64,000 nucleotides of DNA from Pseudomonadota bacterium (lineage in GTDB: Bacteria > Pseudomonadota > Gammaproteobacteria > Burkholderiales > Burkholderiaceae_C), in NCBI GenBank assembly GCA_021845965.1, contig JAJZUZ010000001.1:120261-184260 (forward strand). The letters run 5' to 3'. Positions 1-8,599 of this stretch are shown here, piece by piece. The position numbers were made by a program, and so were the translations under genes. The notes beneath the pieces were generated by a model. The model saw nothing but the letters and a program-made list of their open reading frames with translations. It had not been told where the DNA came from and did not search any database. Position 1 is the first letter of the stretch. Each line of letters begins with the position of its first letter.

Positions 1-671
1 TCTTTCGGCAGCACGGGCTTGATGATCTCTTCGATCACGGCCTCGATGAAGCTGGCCTTGAGCTTGGTGGCGGTCTCGGACTGGTCCGGGCTGTGCTGGG
101 TGGACAGCACCACGGTATCGATGCTGTGCGGCTTGCCGTCCACATAGCGCATGGTGACCTGGCTCTTGGCGTCCGGGCGCAGGAAGGGCAGGCGGCCGTC
201 CTTGCGCAGCTGCGCCTGGCGCTCCACCAGGCGGTGGGCGTAGTGGATGGGCGCGGGCATCAGCGCGGGGGTCTCGTCGCAGGCGTAACCGAACATCAGG
301 CCCTGGTCGCCGGCGCCGGTGTTGAGGTGGTCGTCGCTGGCGTGGTCCACGCCCTGGGCGATGTCGTTGGATTGCTTGTCGTAGGCCACCAGCACGGCGC
401 AACCCTTGTAGTCGATGCCGTACTCGGTGTTGTCGTAGCCGATGCGCTTGACGGTGTCGCGCGCGACCTGGATGTAGTCGACGTGCGCGTTGGTCGTGAT
501 CTCGCCGGCCAGCACCACCAGACCGGTGTTGGTCAGCGTCTCGGCCGCCACGCGGCTGCGCGGATCCTGCTTGAAGATCGCGTCCAGGATGGCATCGGAA
601 ATCTGGTCCGCCACCTTGTCGGGATGGCCTTCGGACACGGACTCGGAAGTGAAGAGGTAATCGTTCGCCAT
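1..671 (-). CDS. metK: S-adenosylmethionine synthetase, 5' part (runs off the left edge)
   Basis: MetK makes S-adenosylmethionine from methionine and ATP in the cytosol. The reverse strand opens with ATG at 669-671 and reads on without a stop to base 1, giving about 223 of the usual ~390 residues. Family landmarks seen are the N-terminal [13 protein letters not shown] stretch (ATP site) and the [12 protein letters not shown] loop at about 285-320. A GGAG Shine-Dalgarno lies about 8 bases before the ATG. It is divergent from the acyltransferase at 842, with 170 bases between. The C-terminal part lies outside the window, so integrity cannot be judged. Confidence 0.96.
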   Translation of the reverse strand, partial: MANDYLFTSESVSEGHPDKVADQISDAILDAIFKQDPRSRVAAETLTNTGLVVLAGEITTNAHVDYIQVARDTVKRIGYDNTEYGIDYKGCAVLVAYDKQSNDIAQGVDHASDDHLNTGAGDQGLMFGYACDETPALMPAPIHYAHRLVERQAQLRKDGRLPFLRPDAKSQVTMRYVDGKPHSIDTVVLSTQHSPDQSETATKLKASFIEAVIEEIIKPVLPK

Positions 672-841
672 TGAATAAACTCCAAAAAGTGTTGTCAGGC
701 GCGTTGCCTGGCTGGGGAGCTTCGGCGAACGCTTTAGCAGATGTGTCTTGAATGACGGCACAATCACACCCTTCCGGGGGCAGTTCGTGCTTGTCGCCCT
801 GCAAGTAGTTCTGTAACTCGGCGACCCGCATATTTTATCCG
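672..841. promoter_or_regulatory. Divergent intergenic region metK / acyltransferase
   Basis: This 170-base gap must hold promoters for both directions. On the plus strand TATTTT (831-836) sits 5 bases before the ATG at 842, with no Shine-Dalgarno. On the minus strand a TAAAAT (complement of 832-837) could start a leader of about 150 nt for metK. I could not match that leader to any SAM riboswitch class I know. Both promoter calls are tentative, because no good -35 box accompanies either. Confidence 0.35.
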
Positions 842-1672
842 ATGACCGCCCTCTTCCGATTCTTGTCCTGGCTGCCGCTGTGGCTGTTGCACGCCGTGGG
901 CGGGTTGCTGGGCTGGGTCGTGTTCCTGTCCTCGCCCACCTACCGTCGGCGTTTCCTGTCCAATGTGCAGCAGGCCGCCCAGGCCTGGGGCCGGTGCCGT
1001 GGTGCGGTCGGGCAGGCCGGAGAACTGGTGGCCGAGTTGCCGCGCCTGTGGTTTGGCCCGCCGGTGCCCATCCTGTGGGACGGTGAGGCGCACATCGAGC
1101 AGGCGCTGGCGGCCGGGCAAGGCATCGTGTTCCTGACGCCGCACCTGGGCAGCTTCGAGGTCACCGCGCAGGCCTATGCGGCGCGCTATGGTGCGCGCCA
1201 GCCCATGACCGTGCTGTTTCGCCCCTCGCGCCAGCCCCGCCTGCGTGCCCTCGTCGCCTCGGCGCGTCGGCGGCCGGGTCTGATGACCGCGCCCACCACC
1301 CTGGCCGGCGTCAAGCAGCTGATCAAGGCGCTGCGGCAGGGGCAGTCGGTTGGCCTGCTGCCCGATCAGGTGCCGCCGCAGGGCCTGGGCGTCTGGGCCC
1401 CGTTTTTCGGACGCGAGGCCTACACCATGACGCTCTCCGCGCGGCTGGCGCAGCAGACCGGTGCCGCCGTGTTGGTGGCCTGGGGTGAGCGGCTGTCCTT
1501 GGGGCGTGGCTATCGGGTACACGTACGCCCGCTGGGCGTGACGTTGCCGGCGGATCCGGTGGCCGCGGCCAGCACGATCAACCGCGCCATGGAGGAGGTG
1601 ATCGCGGCCTGCCCGCAGCAGTACCTCTGGGGCTATGCGCGCTACAAACAGCCGCGCCAGGAGTCGCCCTGA
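842..1672 (+). CDS. LpxL/HtrB-family lysophospholipid acyltransferase (copy 1)
   Basis: Inner-membrane acyltransferase family that adds secondary acyl chains to lipid A or acylates lysophospholipids. The 276-residue protein has one hydrophobic N-terminal anchor (about 8-30) and the family catalytic HX4E motif as H101-LGSF-E106. Further conserved-looking blocks are [10 protein letters not shown] after residue 120 and LLPDQVPP near 175. It is followed without a gap by a second, divergent member (TGATGG overlap at 1670-1674), so the two are surely co-transcribed. The family is clear; the exact acyl acceptor is not. Confidence 0.85.
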   Translation: MTALFRFLSWLPLWLLHAVGGLLGWVVFLSSPTYRRRFLSNVQQAAQAWGRCRGAVGQAGELVAELPRLWFGPPVPILWDGEAHIEQALAAGQGIVFLTPHLGSFEVTAQAYAARYGARQPMTVLFRPSRQPRLRALVASARRRPGLMTAPTTLAGVKQLIKALRQGQSVGLLPDQVPPQGLGVWAPFFGREAYTMTLSARLAQQTGAAVLVAWGERLSLGRGYRVHVRPLGVTLPADPVAAASTINRAMEEVIAACPQQYLWGYARYKQPRQESP

Positions 1673-2535
1673 TGGTCCACCCGGGTGTTCTGTTCATGCG
1701 GCTCATCGCGCCGCTGCCGCTGGGGATGATCCGCGCCCTGGGCGCCGTGGTGGGGTGGGTGCTCTACCTGCTGGCCGTGCCGCGGCGTCGCGTGGTGATG
1801 GTCAACCTGGCCCTGTGCTTTCCGCAGCAGCCGCTGGCCGTGCGCCGGCGCTGGGCACGCGAGTGTTTCGTCTATTTTGCGCAGGCCTGGTTCGACCGCG
1901 CCTGGTTGTGGCATGGCCGTGAGAAGGTGCTGCGCCAGCGCCTGCGCCTGGTGGGTGCGGTGGATGAGCTGCGCGGGACGACACCGACGGTCATCTTCGC
2001 GCCGCATTTCTTCGGGCTGGACGCGGCGGGCATCGCCGTCAATGACCAGATCCGCCGGCCGATGGTCAGCATCTACACGCCGCAGCGCAACAAGGCGGTG
2101 GACCAGTGGCTGCATGACGGGCGCCGCCGCTTTGGCAACCTGGAACTGTTTTATCGCGACCAGGGGGTCAAGGGCATCGTGGCTGCGCTGCGCGGCGGAG
2201 CGCTGCTCTACCTGTTGTCGGACATGAACTTCGGGCCTGAAGAGTCGATCTTCGTGCCCTTCTATGGCGTGTCGGCAGCCACCGTGCCTTCGCTGCCGCG
2301 CTTTGCGCGTCTGGGCCGGGCCCGGGTGGTGCCAGTGACGGCGCGCCTCACGAAGCAGGGTTATGACGTCGAAGTGCACCCGGCCTGGCCGGATTACCCG
2401 AGCAGCGATGTCGCGGCCGATACCGCCTTCATGAACCGCTGGCTGCAAGGCGTGATCGACACCATGCCCTCGCAGTACTACTGGGTGCACAAGCGCTTCA
2501 AGACCCGGCCCCCGGGCGAATCCGGGGTCTACTGA
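1672..2535 (+). CDS. LpxL/HtrB-family lysophospholipid acyltransferase (copy 2)
   Basis: Second member of the same acyltransferase family, 287 residues, with its ATG overlapping the stop of copy 1. It has an N-terminal hydrophobic segment (about 12-36), and the catalytic dyad reads H112-FFGL-D117, so Asp replaces the Glu of copy 1; both forms (HX4D/E) occur in acyltransferases. A DMNFGP segment near 185 fits the family. The C-terminus ends in the typical QYYWVHKRFKTRP block of LpxL-type enzymes. The 3' end overlaps the convergent hydrolase gene by 7 bases. It probably works as a pair with copy 1 on lipid A; the substrates are inferred. Confidence 0.87.
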   Translation: MVHPGVLFMRLIAPLPLGMIRALGAVVGWVLYLLAVPRRRVVMVNLALCFPQQPLAVRRRWARECFVYFAQAWFDRAWLWHGREKVLRQRLRLVGAVDELRGTTPTVIFAPHFFGLDAAGIAVNDQIRRPMVSIYTPQRNKAVDQWLHDGRRRFGNLELFYRDQGVKGIVAALRGGALLYLLSDMNFGPEESIFVPFYGVSAATVPSLPRFARLGRARVVPVTARLTKQGYDVEVHPAWPDYPSSDVAADTAFMNRWLQGVIDTMPSQYYWVHKRFKTRPPGESGVY

Positions 2536-3449
2536 GTCAGAAACTTCTGCAGCGCCATGATGACGCGCTGCGGCTGTTCGTGCACGATCCAGTGTGTGGC
2601 GTCGGGCACGCACTCCAGGGTGAGCTGCGGAATATAGGTTTCCAGTCCGTCGACAAGTTCCGGCGGCAAGGCGGTGTCACCCAGCCCCCAGAGTACCAGC
2701 GTGGGCAGGCTGATGGTGAGCATCTCGCGCGGCAGTTCGATGCTGGCTGCGGCGGGATCCTCGGGTCGCGGCGGGCGTAGCGGCGAGGCGCGGTAGTAGT
2801 TGAGACCCCCGGTCAGGCCACGATCCCAGACCCCGCGGTAGCGCGCCTTCACTGCATCCGTGAGCCAGCCGTAGCCCGAACCGTCGGCCGCCTTGCCTGC
2901 CCCCATGCCCAGAAAGAAGTCCCACAGGCGCCGGTAGTCGTCTTCCGCCAGCAGGCGCTCGGCGTCCGGGCGGATGAGAAAGTTCATGTAGGCGCTGGCC
3001 GCCTGCTGTTTCGGACTGGTCTTCAGTTCGCGCAGGAAGGTGCCGGGGTGTGGCGAGTTGATGATGGCCAGCCGCTGCATCAGTTGCGGTTGCTGGTTGG
3101 CCAGGTTCCAGGCCACGGCGCCGCCCCAGTCGTGCGCGACCAGGCAGGCCAGCGGGGCCGCAGGAGATTCGATGGCGCTCAGCGCTGCAATGTCCTGCAC
3201 CAGGTGCTTGGCGCGGTAGGCCGCCACGTCAGCGGGTGCGCTGGATTGCTCGTAGCCGCGCAGATTGGGCGCCACGCAGCGGTAGCCGCCGTTTTCCGGC
3301 CGGGCGAAATGTTCCAGCAACTCGTCCCAGACAAAGGCGGCTTCCGGGAAACCATGCAGGAACAACAACACGGGCCGGCCGCGTTCACCGGCCGCGCGGC
3401 AACTCAGGGTGATGTCGTGAGGGAGGGCTTGCTGCCAGGTCTCGATCAT
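2529..3449 (-). CDS. Alpha/beta hydrolase (epoxide hydrolase / haloalkane dehalogenase-like)
   Basis: Cytosolic alpha/beta-fold hydrolase of 306 residues. The oxyanion motif HGFPE is at 32-36. The nucleophile elbow reads AHDWGG with Asp107 instead of Ser, the signature of epoxide hydrolases, haloalkane dehalogenases and related dehalogenases. The C-terminal catalytic His is probably His286 in DATHWI, with an acid in GLGDTALPPE. The start ATG overlaps the stop of engB by four bases (ATGA), so the two form an operon read leftward. The natural substrate cannot be told from sequence. Confidence 0.83.
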   Translation of the reverse strand: MIETWQQALPHDITLSCRAAGERGRPVLLFLHGFPEAAFVWDELLEHFARPENGGYRCVAPNLRGYEQSSAPADVAAYRAKHLVQDIAALSAIESPAAPLACLVAHDWGGAVAWNLANQQPQLMQRLAIINSPHPGTFLRELKTSPKQQAASAYMNFLIRPDAERLLAEDDYRRLWDFFLGMGAGKAADGSGYGWLTDAVKARYRGVWDRGLTGGLNYYRASPLRPPRPEDPAAASIELPREMLTISLPTLVLWGLGDTALPPELVDGLETYIPQLTLECVPDATHWIVHEQPQRVIMALQKFLTQ

Positions 3450-4177
3450 GGTGTCTCCGCAGGACGGTCCTGCGGAGATGCTAGATCGGGGCCTTCATGG
3501 GCCCAGTCCCACAGAAGACAGGCCACATCCTCGATACCGGTGCGCTTGGTGGCCGAGAACAGCCGCACCTCACCGCCGCCGGCCTGCAGTTTCATGATGG
3601 ACAAGGCCTTGGCCGCTTCACTGCGGGTGAGCTTGTCGGCCTTGGTCAGAACGACCAGGAATTTCAGTCCTTCCTCCACCCGCGGGCGCACCACCTCCAG
3701 CAGCACCTGGTCCAGCTCGGTCAGGCCCAGGCGCGGATCGGTCAGCAGCACGATCGCCTTCAGGTTCTCGCGCGTGACCAGGTAGTTGGCCATGACCTGC
3801 TGCCAGCGGATTTTGTCCTGCTGCGGGACGGCGGCGTAGCCGTAACCGGGCAGGTCGGCCAGCACGGCGTCGGTCGCGCCTTGCTTGCCCAGGGCGAACA
3901 GGTTGATGTGCTGCGTGCGGCCGGGCTTCTTGGAGGCAAAGGCCAGCTGGCGCTGCTGCGTCAGCGTATTGATGCAGGTGGACTTGCCGGCGTTGGAGCG
4001 GCCGACGAAGGCGATCTCCGGCACGTCCAGTGCCGGCAGGTGCTCCAGCGTGGGCGCCGTGGTCAGAAAACGGGCGGTGTGCAGCCAGCCCAGAGCCTGG
4101 ACGGCCTGCGGTTGGGGCTTGGCTGCAGGCTTGCCGCCATGGCTGGGGCTGCTGGCGCTTCGGTTGGGGGGGGTCAT
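3446..4177 (-). CDS. engB: Ribosome biogenesis GTPase EngB/YihA
   Basis: GTPase needed for large ribosomal subunit assembly. From the chosen ATG (4175-4177) the protein has 243 residues with a P-loop GRSNAGKST at 59-67, a G3 DLPGYG and a G4 TKAD. The frame is open further upstream, but that would run into the divergent cytochrome gene, and the family needs only a short N-terminal tail. Codons 2-4 contain a run of eight C. There is no Shine-Dalgarno; a TTAACT hexamer lies 6 bases before the start. It is upstream partner of the hydrolase gene. Confidence 0.94.
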   Translation of the reverse strand: MTPPNRSASSPSHGGKPAAKPQPQAVQALGWLHTARFLTTAPTLEHLPALDVPEIAFVGRSNAGKSTCINTLTQQRQLAFASKKPGRTQHINLFALGKQGATDAVLADLPGYGYAAVPQQDKIRWQQVMANYLVTRENLKAIVLLTDPRLGLTELDQVLLEVVRPRVEEGLKFLVVLTKADKLTRSEAAKALSIMKLQAGGGEVRLFSATKRTGIEDVACLLWDWAHEGPDLASPQDRPAETP

Positions 4178-4183
4178 GGAGGG

Positions 4184-4215
4184 AGTTAAGAGTGCCCGGC
4201 CCTGCATTGTAGAAT
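4184..4215. promoter_or_regulatory. Overlapping divergent promoters engB / cytochrome c4
   Basis: For engB (minus) a TTAACT -10-like box lies at 4184-4189 with TCTACA 18 bases upstream (complement of 4208-4213). This would start transcription at or next to the ATG at 4177. For the cytochrome (plus) TAGAAT at 4210-4215 is a good -10, with a weak TTAAGA 18 bases upstream at 4186-4191. The two promoters physically overlap. This is a motif reading only. Confidence 0.4.
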
Positions 4216-4248
4216 CGCCCGGTCTGCTCCAACTACACCAATACGACC

Positions 4249-4875
4249 ATGAAGTTGCTTGCTCGCCTGATGATGGCTGCCGCTGTGGCAGCACCCGCTT
4301 TCGTGTTTGCAGCCCAGGATGCCAAGGCGCCGGCCAAGCCCGACCTGGCCCAGGGCGAGGCCAAATTCACTGCGGTGTGCGCCGCCTGCCACGGTGCCGA
4401 CGGCAATTCGGGCATTCCGGCCAACCCCAAGCTGGCGCAGCAGCATCCGGAATACCTGGTCAAGCAGCTGCAGGAGTTCAAGTCTGGCAAGCGCAACAGC
4501 GCCGTGATGAAGGGCTTTGCCGCCGTTCTCAGCGACGATGACATGAAGAACATCGCTGCCTGGCTGGCCTCGCAGAAGGCCAAGCCCGGTTTTGCCAAGG
4601 ACAAGGCGCTCGTGGCGCTGGGTGAGCGTATCTACCGCGGCGGTATCCCCGATCGCCAGATCGCGGCCTGCGCCGGTTGCCACAGCCCCAATGGCGCCGG
4701 TATCCCGGTCCAGTATCCCCGCCTGAGCGGCCAGCATGCGGATTACGCCGTCGCCCAGCTGGTGGCCTTCCGTGACGGTGTGCGCGCCAACAGCCTGCCC
4801 ATGGCGCAGGTGGCGGCCAAGATGAATGACCGCGAGATCAAGGCCGTGGCCGACTACGTCGCCGGTCTGCGCTGA
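4249..4875 (+). CDS. Cytochrome c4 (diheme c-type cytochrome)
   Basis: Periplasmic diheme electron carrier that usually delivers electrons from the bc1 complex to a terminal oxidase. It has 208 residues with a Sec signal peptide (about 1-22, ending FVFAA). The two heme-binding motifs are C44-AA-C47-H48 and C141-AG-C144-H145, placed in two homologous halves of about 90 residues, as expected for cytochrome c4. It stands alone on the plus strand, divergent from engB. It is followed by a strong terminator and then the heme-ligation genes resB-ccsB, whose substrates include this protein. Confidence 0.92.
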   Translation: MKLLARLMMAAAVAAPAFVFAAQDAKAPAKPDLAQGEAKFTAVCAACHGADGNSGIPANPKLAQQHPEYLVKQLQEFKSGKRNSAVMKGFAAVLSDDDMKNIAAWLASQKAKPGFAKDKALVALGERIYRGGIPDRQIAACAGCHSPNGAGIPVQYPRLSGQHADYAVAQLVAFRDGVRANSLPMAQVAAKMNDREIKAVADYVAGLR

Positions 4876-4924
4876 GCCGATAGTCCGACAAATTCCCCGG
4901 TCAATCCGGGAATTAATAAGTGAC

Positions 4925-5030
4925 GGTGAATGTTTGGGTCAGAATGCAGGCTTGACGCCCGCTGACGGAACCCTGCGGTCCCCGGACACTCATACCCAGG
5001 CGGGTCTTTGCACGAAGACCCGCCTTTTTT
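4925..5030 (+). ncRNA. Candidate small RNA or 3'UTR-derived RNA ending in an intrinsic terminator
   Basis: After the cytochrome c4 stop there is an AT-rich patch (AATTAATAAG, 4911-4920) that could serve as a -10. About 105 bases follow with no open frame but good pairing. GGGTCAG (4936-4942) can pair with CTG (4962-4964) and ACCC (4970-4973). GGC/GCC at 4949-4951/4957-4959 closes a small loop. GCAGG (4946-4950) can alternatively pair with CCTGC (4972-4976). The segment ends in the terminator at 4998-5030. I do not recognise it as a known RNA family. It may be just the 3'UTR of the cytochrome mRNA. Confidence 0.3.
4998..5030 (+). terminator. Strong rho-independent terminator
   Basis: A perfect 11-base stem (AGGCGGGTCTT at 4998-5008, AAGACCCGCCT at 5015-5025) with a 6-base loop (TGCACG) runs into a T tract at 5025-5030. 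It ends transcription of the cytochrome c4 gene or of a small RNA. It stops only 30 bases before the resB ATG. Confidence 0.9.
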
Positions 5031-5047
5031 CATTGAATTCCGCTTTG

Positions 5048-5053
5048 CATACT
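5048..5053 (+). promoter_or_regulatory. -10-like hexamer of resB (possible leaderless start)
   Basis: CATACT lies exactly 7 bases before the resB ATG at 5061 and just downstream of the terminator. No -35 box and no Shine-Dalgarno are visible. If real, transcription would start at the A of the ATG. Confidence 0.3.
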
Positions 5054-5060
5054 TGACGCC

Positions 5061-7178
5061 ATGACCGTCTCCACCCAGGGCCTCCGGCTGCCCGCATCCT
5101 CCCGCACGCTGCGTGCCACGGTGGAGCTGCTGTCGTCGATGCGTTTCGCCATTTCACTGCTGACGGTGATCTGCATCGCCTCGGTGATCGGCACGGTGCT
5201 CAAGCAGCACGAACCGCTGAACAACTACATCAACCAGTTCGGCCCCTTCTGGGCCGACGTCTTCGGCAAGCTCCACCTCTATGCCGTCTACAGTGCCTGG
5301 TGGTTCCTGCTGATCCTGGCCTTTCTGGTCATCAGCACATCCCTGTGCATTGCGCGCAACACGCCCAAGATCCTGACCGACCTCAAGGCCTACAAGGAGA
5401 ACATCCGCGAGCAGGCGCTGCAGGCTTTCCACCACCGCGCCCAGGCGGCCTTGCCGGAGCCGCCCGAGGGCGCCGCCCAGCACATCGGCCGTCTGCTGGC
5501 CAGTGGCGGCTGGAAGGTGCGCCTGCAAAAGCGCGCGACCGCGGCGGGCGAGGGCTGGATGGTCGCGGCCAAGGCGGGTGCCGTCAACAAGCTGGGCTAC
5601 CTGGCGGCGCACAGCGCCATCGTGCTGGTCTGCTTGGGTGGATTGCTCGACGGGGATCTGATCGTGCGCGCCCAGATGTGGCTGGGTGGCAAGACACCGT
5701 ACAACGGCGGCGGGATGATCTCGGAAGTGAAGCCCGAGCACCGGCTGAGCGAGCGCAATCCCACCTTCCGCGGCAACCTGGCGGTGGCCGAGGGCACCCA
5801 GTCCAGCACGGCCATCCTGAACCAGTCCGATGGCATCCTGCTGCAGGAGCTTCCCTTCGCGGTCGAGCTCAAGAAGTTCATTGTCGAGTACTACTCGACC
5901 GGCATGCCCAAGCTCTTTGCCAGCGATATCGTCATTCATGACAAGGCCACTGGCGAGAAGACCGAGGCGCGGGTGGAGGTCAATCATCCGGTCAGCTACA
6001 AGGGCGTGGAGATCTACCAGTCCAGCTTCGATGACGGCGGTTCGACCGTGAAGCTGAAGGCGCAGCCCATGAACGCGGCCACCAAGCCCTTTGAGGTGGA
6101 GGGGGTCATCGGCGGCGCGACGCGGCTCAGCCGTGGCAACGAGAAGCTGACGCTGGAATTCGCCGGCTTGCGCGTCATCAACGTCGAGAACCTCGCCAAT
6201 GCCGGGGCCTCGGGCACGGACGTGCGCAAGGTCGATCTGCGCGAGTCGCTCAACCAGCAGCTGGGTGCGGCCAACAAGCCCGATGGCAAGAAGGCGCTGC
6301 GCAACGTCGGCCCCAGCGTGAGCTACCGCCTGCGCGACGAGGCCGGGCAGGCGCGCGAATTCAACAACTACATGCTGCCCATGGACCTGGGCGAGGGTGT
6401 GCCGGTCTTCCTGATGGGGGTGCGCGACACCCCCGCAGAGGCCTTCCGCTACCTGCGGGTGCCGGCCGATGCGCAGGGCACGACCGATGACTTTTTCCGC
6501 CTGCGCGCGGCGCTGGCCGATCCGGTTGCGCGCGAGCAGGCCGTGCGCCGCTACGTGGCCCGCGCCGTGGATCCCGCCCGGCGCGATCTGATGCCGCAGC
6601 TCAGCGCGTCCGCGCTGCGGGCGCTGGCGCTGTTCTCCGGCGCCGAGTCCGTGCCCGGCAGCACCGCGCCCGGCGGTCTGCAGACCGTGGCCGACTTCCT
6701 GGAAAAGAATGTGCCGGAGAGCGAACGCAACCGCGCCGGCGAGATGCTGGTGCGCATCCTCAACGGTACCCTGTTCGAGCTGTTGCAGGCTGCGCGTGAA
6801 CGCGCCGGGCTCAAGCCGCTGCCGGCGGACGAGCGCACGCAGGCTTTCATGAGCCAGGCGGTGCTGGCCCTGAGCGATGCCTTTTTCTATCCCGCGCCCC
6901 TGACGCTGCAGCTGACCGACTTCAAGCAGGTGCAGGCCAGCGTGTTCCAGGTCGCGCGCGCTCCGGGCAAGACAGTTGTCTACCTGGGCTGTGCCCTGCT
7001 GATCCTGGGCGTGTTCGCCATGCTCTACGTGCGCGAGCGCCGCCTGTGGGTGTGGCTGGCGCCGCAGGGCAATGGTTCCCAAGCCACCATGGCGCTGTCG
7101 TCCAACCGCAGGACAATGGATGCCGATCGTGAATTCGAGCAGCTGCGCGACAAGCTGTTGCCAAGCAAGGAGTCCTGA
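5061..7178 (+). CDS. resB: System II cytochrome c biogenesis protein ResB (Ccs1)
   Basis: One half of the membrane heme-ligation complex that attaches heme to apocytochromes c in the periplasm. The 705-residue protein shows the ResB layout: hydrophobic segments near 30-50, 78-98 and 170-195, a large periplasmic domain (about 200-640), and a final membrane helix near 645-668 (VVYLGCALLILGVFAMLYV). The stop overlaps the next ATG by one base (TGATG), so resB and ccsB are translationally coupled. Targets in this window include cytochrome c4 and cytochrome c1. Confidence 0.95.
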   Translation: MTVSTQGLRLPASSRTLRATVELLSSMRFAISLLTVICIASVIGTVLKQHEPLNNYINQFGPFWADVFGKLHLYAVYSAWWFLLILAFLVISTSLCIARNTPKILTDLKAYKENIREQALQAFHHRAQAALPEPPEGAAQHIGRLLASGGWKVRLQKRATAAGEGWMVAAKAGAVNKLGYLAAHSAIVLVCLGGLLDGDLIVRAQMWLGGKTPYNGGGMISEVKPEHRLSERNPTFRGNLAVAEGTQSSTAILNQSDGILLQELPFAVELKKFIVEYYSTGMPKLFASDIVIHDKATGEKTEARVEVNHPVSYKGVEIYQSSFDDGGSTVKLKAQPMNAATKPFEVEGVIGGATRLSRGNEKLTLEFAGLRVINVENLANAGASGTDVRKVDLRESLNQQLGAANKPDGKKALRNVGPSVSYRLRDEAGQAREFNNYMLPMDLGEGVPVFLMGVRDTPAEAFRYLRVPADAQGTTDDFFRLRAALADPVAREQAVRRYVARAVDPARRDLMPQLSASALRALALFSGAESVPGSTAPGGLQTVADFLEKNVPESERNRAGEMLVRILNGTLFELLQAARERAGLKPLPADERTQAFMSQAVLALSDAFFYPAPLTLQLTDFKQVQASVFQVARAPGKTVVYLGCALLILGVFAMLYVRERRLWVWLAPQGNGSQATMALSSNRRTMDADREFEQLRDKLLPSKES

Positions 7179-8500
7179 TGAATACCGCCACCACCACGCT
7201 GACCCTCAACGAGGGTTACTTTGCCAAGCGCAACCTGTTTGACTGGCTGTTCGCCGCCATCATGGTCTTCGGCGGTCTGTACGCCTACGCCACCTACCAG
7301 CAGGCGATGGATGTCTACGAGAAGGGCATCCTGCTGGCCGCCATTCCGGCGGCCGTGACGCTGGGCTGGTTCTGGCGCCCGCTGCGGGTGCTGATGCTGG
7401 CGGTCGGGGCCGTGGCCTTGCTGGGCATTGCTTCCTACCAGGGGCAGCTGGCGCGCGCGGAAAGCGTGTTCTGGCTCAAGTACTTCCTCTCCAGCCAGTC
7501 GGCCATCCTGTGGATGAGCGTGCTCTTCTTCATGAGCACGCTGTTCTACTGGGCGGGCATGTTCGCCAGGACCCAGTCGGCCTTCCTGGAGCGTGTGGGG
7601 TCCGGTATGGCGTGGGTGGCGGTGGCCATGGCGCTGATCGGCACCCTGGTGCGCTGGTACGAGAGCTACCTGCTGGGTCCTGACATCGGCCACATCCCGG
7701 TCAGCAACCTGTACGAGGTGTTCGTGCTCTTTTCCTGGATGACGGCGCTGTTCTACCTCTACTTCGAGCAGCAGTACCGTACCCGCAGCATGGGGGCCTT
7801 TGTCATGCTGGTGGTCAGCGCGGCGGTGGGCTTCCTGCTCTGGTACACCGTGGTGCGCGGCGCGCATGAGATCCAGCCGCTGGTGCCGGCGCTCAAGAGC
7901 TGGTGGATGAAGCTGCACGTGCCGGCCAATTTCGTGGGTTATGGCACTTTCTCGCTGGCGGCCATGGTGGCCTTCGCTTACCTGATCAAGAGCCAGGCGG
8001 CAGAGACGCGCTGGCACAAGCTGACCCCGCTCTGGCTGTTCGGCATCATCCTGTGCTTTGTGCCGCTGGCGTTCCGCCAGAGCTCGGCGGCGGCCGGTGG
8101 CCACTACTGGCTGGGCTATTTCATCATCGCCGCGCTCATCGTCGGCGGTATCCTGCTGGGGCGCCGGCGCATCGCGGCGCGCCTGCCCGCGCTGGAGGTG
8201 CTTGACGACGTGATGTACAAGTCCATCGCGGTCGGCTTTGCCTTCTTCACCATCGCCACCGTTCTCGGCGCGCTGTGGGCGGCCGAAGCCTGGGGCGGCT
8301 ACTGGAGCTGGGACCCCAAGGAAACCTGGGCCCTGATCGTCTGGCTCAACTACGCGGCCTGGCTGCATATGCGACTCATGAAGGGCCTGCGCGGTACCGT
8401 GGCCTCATGGTGGGCCTTGGCCGGCCTGGGCGTGACCACGTTTGCCTTCATCGGCGTCAACATGTTCCTCAGCGGCCTGCACAGCTACGGCACTTTGTAG
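7178..8500 (+). CDS. ccsB: System II cytochrome c biogenesis protein CcsB (also called CcsA/ResC)
   Basis: Heme-handling partner of ResB. It is a 440-residue polytopic membrane protein with the tryptophan-rich WWD heme-binding signature (WGGYWSWDPKETW, 372-384) near the C-terminus, and conserved His residues in HVPANFVGY and HMRL segments. The start codon overlaps the resB stop. A near-palindrome around 8520-8545 may mark the transcript end but lacks a T tract. The naming of this protein differs between databases; the family is not in doubt. Confidence 0.95.
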   Translation: MNTATTTLTLNEGYFAKRNLFDWLFAAIMVFGGLYAYATYQQAMDVYEKGILLAAIPAAVTLGWFWRPLRVLMLAVGAVALLGIASYQGQLARAESVFWLKYFLSSQSAILWMSVLFFMSTLFYWAGMFARTQSAFLERVGSGMAWVAVAMALIGTLVRWYESYLLGPDIGHIPVSNLYEVFVLFSWMTALFYLYFEQQYRTRSMGAFVMLVVSAAVGFLLWYTVVRGAHEIQPLVPALKSWWMKLHVPANFVGYGTFSLAAMVAFAYLIKSQAAETRWHKLTPLWLFGIILCFVPLAFRQSSAAAGGHYWLGYFIIAALIVGGILLGRRRIAARLPALEVLDDVMYKSIAVGFAFFTIATVLGALWAAEAWGGYWSWDPKETWALIVWLNYAAWLHMRLMKGLRGTVASWWALAGLGVTTFAFIGVNMFLSGLHSYGTL

Positions 8501-8599
8501 GCGCGGCTCCCCGGGCTTTCCCACCATCCCGACGGGGTGTTGGGAACTTTGTGAGAATCGCCGTCGTCCCACGAGCAATGTCGACAGGAGGGCAGTGCC

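Noticed and set aside
672-841. SAM riboswitch in the metK leader
   Set aside because: I could not find the conserved core of any SAM or SAH riboswitch class that I know in this interval, and the leader start itself is uncertain.
4166-4173. Run of eight G (C on the coding strand) at codons 2-4 of engB; also nine G at 51354-51362 and seven G in hisF (47891-47897)
   Set aside because: Considered as phase-variation tracts. engB is usually essential and hisF is a housekeeping enzyme, and the nine-G run is intergenic between convergent genes, so switching makes little sense.
4178-4248. Spot 42/ErsA-like small RNA next to engB
   Set aside because: In gammaproteobacteria such RNAs lie beside engB, but this gap is only 71 bases and is filled by two divergent promoters.
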